Assembly (NCBI GenBank): GCA_045599035.1 | Contig: JAZRVI010000045.1 | Span: 1-28,934, forward strand | Direction of reading: 5' to 3' | Source: CATZDY01 sp045599035 | GTDB lineage: Bacteria; Bacillota; Desulfotomaculia; Desulfotomaculales; Desulfocucumaceae | Length of the DNA: 28,934 bases | Shown here: positions 1 to 6,576 of the stretch, in pieces | Layout: each line of letters opens with the position of its first letter | Numbering within the stretch: the first letter of the stretch is position 1 | The notes under the pieces: generated by a model | Told to the model about the DNA's origin: nothing | What the model saw: the letters and a program-made list of their open reading frames with translations, nothing else | Database searches by the model: none | Position numbers and translations under genes: made by a program

Positions 1-63
1 GGAGGTGCATTTAGCTTTTCAAAAAAGTTAAATGCTGTTGCCCTGGTGTTTATCGCAATTCAT

Positions 64-105
64 CCCGCCACCTATAGAGGTGGGGGTTTCTTGCTCACGG
101 CGTGT
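64..105 (+). mobile_element. IS200/IS605-type right-end-like hairpin (partial element or remnant)
   Basis: A stem (CCACCT at 68-73, loop ATAG, AGGTGG at 78-83) is followed directly by GGGTTTCTTGCTCACGGCG. A hairpin with such a tail is the kind of subterminal structure found at the right end of IS200/IS605 (TnpB) elements. A very similar arrangement occurs on the minus strand at 8506-8543. Sequence upstream of base 1 is not visible, so I cannot tell whether a tnpB gene precedes it. Assignment rests on structure and self-similarity, not on a database match. Confidence 0.45.
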
Positions 106-159
106 TAAATTCCAGTTACAGCAAAATTGGGCTTGTTAATAATATATATTTTTTAATTT

Positions 160-597
160 TTATTGTCCGGAACTATCTTCGGTCAAATTACCAAAGCTGC
201 TGGGCTGAGCCAAAGCATCTTTATATTCCTTGGAGTCACTTTTGGCAAAGCTCATACTGGCTTCGTCCATTTCACCGGTTAACAGATTATCTTTGTAAGT
301 GAAGTCTATTGCGTCTCCATCAGCAGTTAAGGTTACTTTGTTGCCGCTGGCTTTCCAGGTAAGTTCTTGAGCGTCTTGGCCAGTCATGGTCATAGTAGCC
401 GAACCATCTTCTTTTAAGGTCAGAACCATTTCCATACCAAAGGCAGACAAATCAGAAGCGTACATGGTCATTTCGCCTTCCTGAATGGAAGCCAATTTCC
501 ATTCTCCGGCCAAAGAGGAAGAATCAGAATTGCCGCAGGCGGCCAAACCTAAGATCAAGCTCATCATAGCTACTAAAGCAATTATTTTCTTTTTCAA
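160..597 (-). CDS. Small secreted lipoprotein, lipocalin-like
   Basis: A 145-residue protein with a classical lipoprotein signal: MKKK, a hydrophobic stretch, then the lipobox LAAC with the lipidated Cys near residue 21. The mature part is a repetitive beta-type sequence (GEWKLASI, LTLKEDGSATMTM, LTWKASGNKVTLTADG, IDFTYKDNLLTGEM). This resembles small lipocalin-like or DUF-type lipoproteins that begin with a 'GEW.L' strand. It should be anchored on the outer face of the membrane; no enzymatic residues are evident. Translation probably starts at TTG (597), with an AGGAGAG ribosome binding site seven bases upstream. It stands alone behind its own promoter (705-733). I see no clear terminator between its stop and position 1. 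The function is unknown. Confidence 0.8.
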   Translation of the reverse strand: MKKKIIALVAMMSLILGLAACGNSDSSSLAGEWKLASIQEGEMTMYASDLSAFGMEMVLTLKEDGSATMTMTGQDAQELTWKASGNKVTLTADGDAIDFTYKDNLLTGEMDEASMSFAKSDSKEYKDALAQPSSFGNLTEDSSGQ

Positions 598-704
598 TAG
601 TTTTCTCTCCTATCCAGTTCTCTTTTTAAATGATTATCAAATAACCCCTTTCTTGGATGGTATTGCCAATGAATAATAAGCTGCTATCCCAAAGTATTAC
701 CTGC

Positions 705-733
705 ATTGTATCACATTAATTTCTTTAATGCAA
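705..733 (-). promoter_or_regulatory. SigmaA-type promoter of the lipoprotein gene
   Basis: On the minus strand, TTGCAT (728-733) and TACAAT (705-710) are separated by 17 bases. They lie about 110 bases upstream of the lipoprotein start. Consensus match by eye only. Confidence 0.5.
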
Positions 734-773
734 ATCTTGTTTTTGGGCATTTCCGGTTGGAGGCAGGAAAAAA

Positions 774-2330
774 CTAAAACCCCATGATGGCCACTTCATC
801 CCGATCCAAACGATGGCGAATTTGTTCCATTTGTTTTTGCAAAACCAAGTCTTCTCCAGCAGCTCGTTCGATCTGTCTCAGGAGGTCAATGGTTCGCCGC
901 AGCAAAGAAAACAAATCACCTTCCTGTAAGCTGCAGCTATTCAGCAAATTGTCAAAGGATTCTCCTTCATACCAGGCCACAGCCAGGGAGGCAGGCAGGG
1001 GGGACCAGACACAAAGGTTTTCCGGTACCTTATTGCGAGCCAAAAATTTGACCAGCTTTTTAATATGATCCAGGTCAATAGGAGATTTGGGGGTACATTC
1101 TTCTCGACCCGGAATATAATCAACTCCTGCCAACACAGCTACCACTTCTTGAGCCGGACGATCCCTCAGATAACCCTGAAAAAGCAATTCAGTTACCAAA
1201 ATTTCCTGAATATATAAACGAAGGGCAAATTTGCCTCGGGGCAAAAGGGTTCGGCCTTCCACAAAGTCCATCTTTTCCAGCAAGTCCCACATATTATTAA
1301 ATTCCACTTCATAATCTCGGGAATGTCGTTCCAGTTCCTTGATTCTGCGGCTCAAGCGACTTTTGCTGTTATCCAGAACTTCCTTTTTTTTCTGGGTTTG
1401 CTGGCAAATTTGATAGGCACAGTTTTTAGGCTTGGCTTTTAAAATTTTCCGAATTTCCTCCCGGCGACGAGCTGAACCCGGTCTGGCTGCATAACGGCGG
1501 GTTTTGAGTTTATAAAACTCTTTTTTGAGACTGGAACGCAGGAGCTGGCAGCAGGGCTGAAAAATATCCTCACAAAAGCAGGCGGGCAAGTCCTTTTTCT
1601 GTTCTTCCAAGTGCTTTATTTGATCCTGCAAAAGGATACTCTCCTTATTGTTTTGGAAGGCAGCCAGGTTTTGTTCCAGATAGCGGGTAATTTCTTCATC
1701 ATTTTTCCACTGCAAAAGGCTTAAAACTGTATTGGGCGAAATTATCAAGCGGCCCCGTACTGGTTCGACTTCTGATTCTTTGTAAAATCCAGTTTGTTCG
1801 GGAAAGCGGTCGTCAATTCGGATATAAACCTGTCCCACCGGATCAAACCCCCGGCGACCGGCTCGGCCTGCCATTTGAAAAAATTCCCGATTGTACAAGG
1901 CTCGAAATTCTCGTCCGTCCCACTTGCGGCAGGAATCAAAAACAGTACTGGCCGCTGGAAAGTTTACTCCGACTGCAAAGGTTTCGGTGCAAAATAAAAC
2001 ATAAATCAGCCTTTTTTCATACAGCTTTTCAATTAAAACCTTTAAGGCCGGGGGCAGTCCGGCGTGGTGATAGGCAATACCCTGCTTTAATAGTTGGGAC
2101 AATCTTTGGCGGCGTTGATTAAAAAGCTGAGGCTGAAGCTTTTCGGCCTGAGCAATTTCCTGCTCAACCAGTTCCTTTTCTTTAATCTGTAAGAAATCCC
2201 ATTTTCGACTTAATTCGTCTGCTAAAAGCTCGGTTCTGCCCCGGCCAAAAGTAAAATACAGAGCTGGTAAGTGTTCCTGAATTGCATCAATAATTTCATC
2301 CATAAAATTTTTTCCGATACTTTTGGCCAT
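774..2330 (-). CDS. Ski2-like DExH helicase, C-terminal part (RecA2 and accessory region)
   Basis: This 518-residue protein carries the second half of a Ski2/Mtr4-type superfamily 2 helicase. It has LPALYFTFGR (21-30, motif IV region), AYHHAGL (86-92), LFCTETFAVGVNFPA (112-126, motif V) and QMAGRAGRRG (152-161, motif VI). A long, mostly helical, basic region follows, with coiled-coil-like stretches and a C-terminal helical segment. It has no Walker A or DExH box; those lie in the adjacent upstream ORF. A GTGAGGT ribosome binding site sits about six bases before the ATG at 2330. An in-frame TGA lies three codons upstream of that ATG, so the ORF cannot extend to join its neighbour. Alone it should not hydrolyse ATP. 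It could pair with the N-terminal part to rebuild a helicase, or be one half of a decaying gene. Confidence 0.8.
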   Translation of the reverse strand: MAKSIGKNFMDEIIDAIQEHLPALYFTFGRGRTELLADELSRKWDFLQIKEKELVEQEIAQAEKLQPQLFNQRRQRLSQLLKQGIAYHHAGLPPALKVLIEKLYEKRLIYVLFCTETFAVGVNFPAASTVFDSCRKWDGREFRALYNREFFQMAGRAGRRGFDPVGQVYIRIDDRFPEQTGFYKESEVEPVRGRLIISPNTVLSLLQWKNDEEITRYLEQNLAAFQNNKESILLQDQIKHLEEQKKDLPACFCEDIFQPCCQLLRSSLKKEFYKLKTRRYAARPGSARRREEIRKILKAKPKNCAYQICQQTQKKKEVLDNSKSRLSRRIKELERHSRDYEVEFNNMWDLLEKMDFVEGRTLLPRGKFALRLYIQEILVTELLFQGYLRDRPAQEVVAVLAGVDYIPGREECTPKSPIDLDHIKKLVKFLARNKVPENLCVWSPLPASLAVAWYEGESFDNLLNSCSLQEGDLFSLLRRTIDLLRQIERAAGEDLVLQKQMEQIRHRLDRDEVAIMGF

Positions 2331-2350
2331 CGTTTTACCTCACTTTATTT

Positions 2351-3040
2351 TTATTCAAATTCTTCAGAGTAAATATATTTCAAAGCTTCATTTTTGTTTA
2401 AAACTTTACCTTTGGAGGTAAGCCATTTTAATCGCAAGGGAACTGCCCGGTTTTTTTCAATAATTACCCGAACAGGTCGTTCCCGAATATGCTCAATCCA
2501 TTGAGCAATTTCCCGAATATTGGGTACAGTAGCAGAAAGCCCCAGTATTTTAATATGAGAAGGAGCAAAAATAATGCTTTCTTCCCAGGCTGTTCCTCTT
2601 TGGGCATCGTCCAGATAATGGATTTCGTCAAAAATAACATGACTGGTTTTGTCCAGCATTTCCGGATTGGAAAAGCACCAATTGCGGAAGATTTCAGTTG
2701 TCATCACCAAAAGCGGAGCGGTTTCGTTCAGGGAAAGATCCCCGGTAATTAAGCCTACCTGATCTTTGCCATATTCATCCAAAAAATCCCGGTATTTTTG
2801 GTTGGACAGGGCTTTAATCGGAGAAGTATAAACAGATCCCTGGCCTGATTCAATAATCCAATGCAAAAGCTTTTCGGCAATCAGGGTTTTTCCGGTTCCA
2901 GTGGGAGCGGCCACCAAAACATCCAGCCCGGCAAATAAAGCTTCAATAGCTTCTTTTTGAAAAGGATCCAATCGTAGCGAGCTGTCGGCATTCGGAACCA
3001 ATCGGAGCTGGTGTTTTAACTTTTTTTTACTATTTTCCAT
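2351..3040 (-). CDS. Ski2-like DExH helicase, N-terminal RecA1 part
   Basis: A 229-residue RecA1 domain: APTGTGKT (45-52, Walker A), TSPIKALSNQKY (motif Ia), TGD (99-101), VMTTEIFRN, FDEIHYLDD (DEIH box at 138-141) and LGLSATVPN (motif III, SAT at 169-171). It ends shortly after motif III, in the linker where family members continue into RecA2. I chose the ATG at 3040 because GAGG (3047-3050) lies six bases upstream; an in-frame ATG further up (3082) has no comparable site. The stop (2351-2353) is 20 bases before the start of the C-terminal part, so the two are almost certainly co-transcribed. Members of this family act on RNA or nucleic-acid duplexes as single chains of roughly 700-750 residues, so the split is unusual. 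Confidence 0.82.
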   Translation of the reverse strand: MENSKKKLKHQLRLVPNADSSLRLDPFQKEAIEALFAGLDVLVAAPTGTGKTLIAEKLLHWIIESGQGSVYTSPIKALSNQKYRDFLDEYGKDQVGLITGDLSLNETAPLLVMTTEIFRNWCFSNPEMLDKTSHVIFDEIHYLDDAQRGTAWEESIIFAPSHIKILGLSATVPNIREIAQWIEHIRERPVRVIIEKNRAVPLRLKWLTSKGKVLNKNEALKYIYSEEFE

Positions 3041-3074
3041 TATCAACCTCATAATATAAAAATTTTTTCGGCCA

Positions 3075-3107
3075 AAAAGCAAATTAAAGTTTTGTTAATT
3101 TGCTTTT
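3075..3107. promoter_or_regulatory. Perfect 13-bp inverted repeat in divergent promoter region
   Basis: AAAAGCAAATTAA (3075-3087) and TTAATTTGCTTTT (3095-3107) are exact reverse complements separated by seven bases. They lie between the divergent helicase and small-protein genes, and the right arm covers the -35 box of the plus-strand promoter. This could be an operator or an mRNA hairpin for leftward transcripts. Confidence 0.55.
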
Positions 3108-3119
3108 CAGTTATATAAT
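3092..3119 (+). promoter_or_regulatory. Promoter of the small cysteine-containing protein gene
   Basis: TTGTTA (3092-3097) and TATAAT (3114-3119) have a 16-base spacer and lie 31 bases upstream of the ATG at 3151. The -35 box overlaps the right arm of the 13-bp inverted repeat. Confidence 0.6.
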
Positions 3120-3150
3120 AGATATAGATCTTAAAAGGAGGAATTGAAGC

Positions 3151-3360
3151 ATGAAAACGGACTATCGTTTTAATTATCGGGACGATGACAAAATTTTAAG
3201 CGTAGAAATTAAATGCTGCGGCAAGCATATTGGGGAAATGCGTTTTAAGGAAGGTGAATCCAAAACTTGTCCCCACTGCGGAACTGTCCACTCTTTGCGA
3301 ATGGGCTACAATCATTTTCATATAACCGCCTCTCCCGATGAGGATAAAGGGATTAGCTAG
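3151..3360 (+). CDS. Small cysteine-containing protein, possible zinc ribbon
   Basis: A 69-residue soluble protein with KCCGKHIG (about residues 22-29), a CPHCGTVH knuckle (about 41-48) and several later histidines (YNHFHIT). One CxxC pair plus the CC/H cluster could bind one zinc ion, as in small rubredoxin-like or zinc-ribbon proteins. I do not recognise a named family. The ribosome binding site is strong (AAAGGAGG, about eight bases before the ATG). The gene is monocistronic, with its own promoter and a terminator directly downstream, and is divergent from the split helicase. Its independent control elements and clean coding length support it being a real gene. Confidence 0.75.
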   Translation: MKTDYRFNYRDDDKILSVEIKCCGKHIGEMRFKEGESKTCPHCGTVHSLRMGYNHFHITASPDEDKGIS

Positions 3361-3365
3361 GTATT

Positions 3366-3415
3366 AAAACTGTTCGGCAATTACAAGCTGATTGGCGGAC
3401 AGTTTCTTTTTTTAT
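3366..3415 (+). terminator. Intrinsic terminator between convergent genes
   Basis: AACTGTTCGGCAAT pairs with ATTGGCGGACAGTT (one mismatch, one wobble) around a short loop, followed by TTTCTTTTTTT. It ends the small-protein transcript. On the other strand the stem is followed by TTTTAAT, so it may also weakly terminate the leftward FAH transcript, although it lies immediately after that gene's stop. Confidence 0.8.
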
Positions 3416-4153
3416 TTATCGCACCCGATTTTTTAATCTGCCAATCCCGGCAATTTCCACTTCAATTAAGTCCTGGCTTTGCAAGATGCCTACTCCGGCG
3501 GGAGTTCCGGTGATAATTACATCACCGGGCAATAAGGTCATAATGTTGGAAATAAAACTGACCAGTTCAGCTACTGAAAAAATCAAATTGCGGGTATTGC
3601 CATTCTGTCTCAATTCTCCATTTAAAAAGGTTTTAACTGTAACTGCTTGAGGATCTAGTTCGGTTTGAATAAAGGGTCCCAGTGGTAAAAAGGTATTAAA
3701 GGATTTGGAGCGGGTCCATTGTCCATCTTTTTTTTGCAGATCCCGAGCGGTTACATCATTGGCAATAGTATAACCCAAAATATGATTTTCAGCCTCTTGA
3801 ATGCTGACCTGATTTGTTAAAGTTCCAATTACAACGGCCAGTTCCCCTTCATATTCCACTTGGGAGCTGCTGGCCGGAAGCAGGATTTGTTCTCCGCTTC
3901 CAATTAAAGCTGTAGGCGGTTTAAAAAATAAAACGGGTTGTTCGGGGCGGGAAAAGTCCAGTTCTTGAATGTGCTTTTGATAATTTAGACCTACGCCAAT
4001 AATTTTGGAGGGCTGGCAGGGCGGCAGAATTTTTAGCTCCTCCAGGGCTAAAGCTAAACCACCGCTTTTAAAACCTTCCTGTGGCAAAACCTGATTATCT
4101 TGAACAATTCCATTAAAAATCTGATCTTGAAAAGCAAAGCGTCCTAACAACAT
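3416..4153 (-). CDS. Fumarylacetoacetate hydrolase (FAH) family protein
   Basis: A 245-residue protein with a typical FAH domain: GVGLNYQKHIQEL (53-65), PVLFFKPPTALIGSGEQI, VEYEGELAVVIG with metal ligands E100 and E102, ANDVTARDLQ with D133, KSFNTFLPLGP and GDVIITGTPAGVG. The family comprises Mg/Mn-dependent C-C bond hydrolases, decarboxylases or isomerases such as acylpyruvate hydrolases and oxaloacetate decarboxylases. The exact substrate cannot be read from sequence. The start ATG lies three bases after the stop of the upstream membrane-protein gene. Its GGAGG ribosome binding site is embedded in that gene's last codons (RRK), so translation is probably coupled. The N-terminal segment of about 50 residues matches the short leader common in this family. 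Confidence 0.9.
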   Translation of the reverse strand: MLLGRFAFQDQIFNGIVQDNQVLPQEGFKSGGLALALEELKILPPCQPSKIIGVGLNYQKHIQELDFSRPEQPVLFFKPPTALIGSGEQILLPASSSQVEYEGELAVVIGTLTNQVSIQEAENHILGYTIANDVTARDLQKKDGQWTRSKSFNTFLPLGPFIQTELDPQAVTVKTFLNGELRQNGNTRNLIFSVAELVSFISNIMTLLPGDVIITGTPAGVGILQSQDLIEVEIAGIGRLKNRVR

Positions 4154-4156
4154 AGA

Positions 4157-6439
4157 TTATTTCCTCCGTTGGTGATTAATTGGTGGGTATAGGTCGTCCC
4201 ACAACCCATATAAAAGCGGGAATATGGCATAACTGGTGCAGATAACTGCTGATAAAATTCCGGAATCATTAAAAACGGCGGCTACAAAGGCTCCCAACAG
4301 AACAGCGGTCAAGCCTTTTTGAAAAATTGGATTTTGACTTCGCCATTTTTTGAAGGTGCTTTTTAGGGCTTTATTATTGTTTTGATTGTATAAAAAAGCC
4401 AAAAGCAATAGTTCTAAGATAAAAACCCTGCCCCAGGTGGAGGTTTGCAATAAACGCAAGTTGGTTTCCAATTTGCGTACAATAATTTCCTGGACTTCAG
4501 CCCAGCCTCCGGAAAGAATTAGAGAAGCGGCCTGTCCCATATGGCTTTGCAATTCAGCCGGACGGCTGAGATCATAAGCAATAAAACCGGTCATACCAAT
4601 CAGGATCAGTCCAATAATTCCGCAAATTATTTTTAAATTAATTTTGCTTTCGCTTAGAAGTAAAATAAGAAACAAATAAGCAGCCATGGAAGCAATGCTG
4701 CCTCCCACATTGGTTCCCAAAGAAGGCCAAGCCATAATCCAGACAGCCAACAAGCAAAGCAGCCCGGCACCTGACCAAAACAGCTTCTGGTGTTGTTGCA
4801 GGTGACAATACAGGCTGGCCAGCCCCAAAATTAAAGATCCAATGCAGACTCCCATATATTCGTTGCCAATACCATAAAATCTGGCTCCCACAATGGGATC
4901 ATAGCTGAACAGAGAAGCCTTTTGTAAAGACGAGCTTCCCAGAGTATCCCCCAAAATCAAGCCGGCCAGCAAGAGTCCCAAAATAAGCCAGCCCTGCCCG
5001 GTTTTCTTGTGCAGCTTATCAAATAAAACCGTTAAAAGAGCAGTTAGCAAGCCCAATTCCAGAAGAATCAGCCAGGGAGCCGCACCAGGCAGCAGAGGCA
5101 GACAAAGCAAAACCAGAGGCATAAGAGGCACAATAAACAAACAGGGTTTGAGATATTGTCCAGCTTTATTAAATTGCTTCCAAAGCAAAAGTCCAGCCAA
5201 AACCAGTAAAATCATCTGTAAATAGATATAAATTTTGGTAACAATGGGTCGAGTAGCATTATTTACGGATAATTGATCGGCCATAGCTTTTAGGGTAACT
5301 AAAGACGAAGCATTGGATCTGGCAATGGAAGGCAATCGTCCGGACACCCCTTCCGGAACTTCACAGCCCAACCAGTTTAAAAGAGCCGGAACCAAATCGG
5401 TATTGTCAATTAGTCCGGTTCGGCGAGTAGTTGGAGAATATAATAATCCAGAGGGTAAATTTGCATTGTATAAAACCGTCCAGGTTATTTTATCAGTTTC
5501 TGCTTCCTGGTTTAATTGATAGCCCGGAGAAGGGACAGTGACTACCAGCAGATCTTCCTGAGGATCAATTATTTCCAGCAGGGAGCCCAAAAATTGATCT
5601 ATTTGCACCAAAGTAGCCTGATTCATTTGATCGATTCGTTCCAAAGATAAATAGCTCCAATTTTGATAAATCCGGCTGAAATCTCCCAGGTCAATCACAA
5701 TTAAGGAACTTTGGGCGGCTAACTCCTGGTAGTAGTTTAAGAGCTGGGCATAGTTGGTGCGAAAGCAGTTAACAAAATCAGGATCTTCGCTCAGGGTTTC
5801 AGATCCAATATACCCCCGATCCACTAGACCCTGACTGTCCATGGCAATCAAAACCCCCGGCTTTTGCGGGTTGATTTTGCTGTAGTCAGAATTACCCAAA
5901 ACGGCAGTTTGAAGCTGATAATTATGTAAGGTTTGACCCAAAGTCCCCAAAATCAAGTCGTGATTGGATTTGGCATTTAAATTATACAGATGATTGATTC
6001 TCAAATTTAAAATGGAATCAGGCGGCGGAGTTTGTCCGGTTAGCCAAAAATATTCCGCCCCGGCCGAAGTCTGATTTTCCTGAATTTCCCCACAGGAATA
6101 GGCCAAAAGCGATTGATCAGAGGCTTTCAGCTTGACTCCGGAGCCCAGGGTTAAATAAATGTTTTTGGTATTAATGCCTCCTGTGGTTCGGCAGTTCAAA
6201 AGAGCTGCTGCTCCCTGTTCCCAGATTTTCTGTAAATTGGGCAAGTTATCCTGGTTCAAAAGCTCCAACGGCATTTTATCAATTAAAACCCAAATAACCC
6301 TTTTGCCAGTTATTTCATCCAGGGTCTGAATTTCCTGACTGGAAGGCAATAAAACTTCCAAGCTGTTTTGCGCTTGAACTGATCCGCTGCTCAAAAGCAA
6401 AATCAGCAAAACAAGGATGAATTTTCTAATTGGAATCAC
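4157..6439 (-). CDS. Large membrane protein: extracytoplasmic phosphatase-fold domain plus polytopic C-terminus
   Basis: A 760-residue protein. A signal peptide (residues 1-23, ending VQAQ) is followed by about 350 extracytoplasmic residues with alkaline-phosphatase-superfamily-like elements: VIWVLIDKMPLE, a GGINTKN segment that could hold the Thr nucleophile, LIVIDLGDFSRI, VTVPSPG, and TGLIDNTDLVPALLNWLG near the end. The typical GDHG metal motif is not evident, so catalysis is uncertain. About ten hydrophobic helices follow from residue 400, including the conserved-looking GARFYGIGNEYMGV and AAVFNDSGILSAV. The start is unclear: the GTG at 6439 is directly preceded by AAGGGG, leaving almost no spacing. 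The FAH gene follows after three bases. I infer a role in envelope metabolism or sensing, unproven. Confidence 0.75.
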   Translation of the reverse strand: MIPIRKFILVLLILLLSSGSVQAQNSLEVLLPSSQEIQTLDEITGKRVIWVLIDKMPLELLNQDNLPNLQKIWEQGAAALLNCRTTGGINTKNIYLTLGSGVKLKASDQSLLAYSCGEIQENQTSAGAEYFWLTGQTPPPDSILNLRINHLYNLNAKSNHDLILGTLGQTLHNYQLQTAVLGNSDYSKINPQKPGVLIAMDSQGLVDRGYIGSETLSEDPDFVNCFRTNYAQLLNYYQELAAQSSLIVIDLGDFSRIYQNWSYLSLERIDQMNQATLVQIDQFLGSLLEIIDPQEDLLVVTVPSPGYQLNQEAETDKITWTVLYNANLPSGLLYSPTTRRTGLIDNTDLVPALLNWLGCEVPEGVSGRLPSIARSNASSLVTLKAMADQLSVNNATRPIVTKIYIYLQMILLVLAGLLLWKQFNKAGQYLKPCLFIVPLMPLVLLCLPLLPGAAPWLILLELGLLTALLTVLFDKLHKKTGQGWLILGLLLAGLILGDTLGSSSLQKASLFSYDPIVGARFYGIGNEYMGVCIGSLILGLASLYCHLQQHQKLFWSGAGLLCLLAVWIMAWPSLGTNVGGSIASMAAYLFLILLLSESKINLKIICGIIGLILIGMTGFIAYDLSRPAELQSHMGQAASLILSGGWAEVQEIIVRKLETNLRLLQTSTWGRVFILELLLLAFLYNQNNNKALKSTFKKWRSQNPIFQKGLTAVLLGAFVAAVFNDSGILSAVICTSYAIFPLLYGLWDDLYPPINHQRRK

Positions 6440-6551
6440 CCCCTTAATTTCTGGGAAAAATTATTTGATCTGGCTTTATTATTTCCTTTTTCCTGTCTTT
6501 TTTTCCTGCTGAAAATCCAGAAATTTGTTGGTACAAGACCAGGGAGGTGGC

Positions 6552-6576
6552 AAAAAAAGAATAAACTTTTTATTCT
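6552..6576 (-). terminator. Intrinsic terminator of the ABC transporter gene
   Basis: On the minus strand AGAATAAA and TTTATTCT pair around a three-base loop and are followed by seven T residues. The left arm includes the stop codon of the ABC transporter gene (6570-6572). Confidence 0.75.

Noticed and set aside
1..108. An open frame entering from the left edge and ending at TAA 106-108 (35 codons)
   Set aside because: Its last third is the IS-end-like hairpin, no upstream sequence is visible and I recognise no protein; too little to call a partial gene.
2331..2350. A simple sequencing frameshift joining the two helicase ORFs
   Set aside because: All three frames contain a stop across the junction and the second ORF has its own ribosome binding site, so one indel would not restore a continuous frame.
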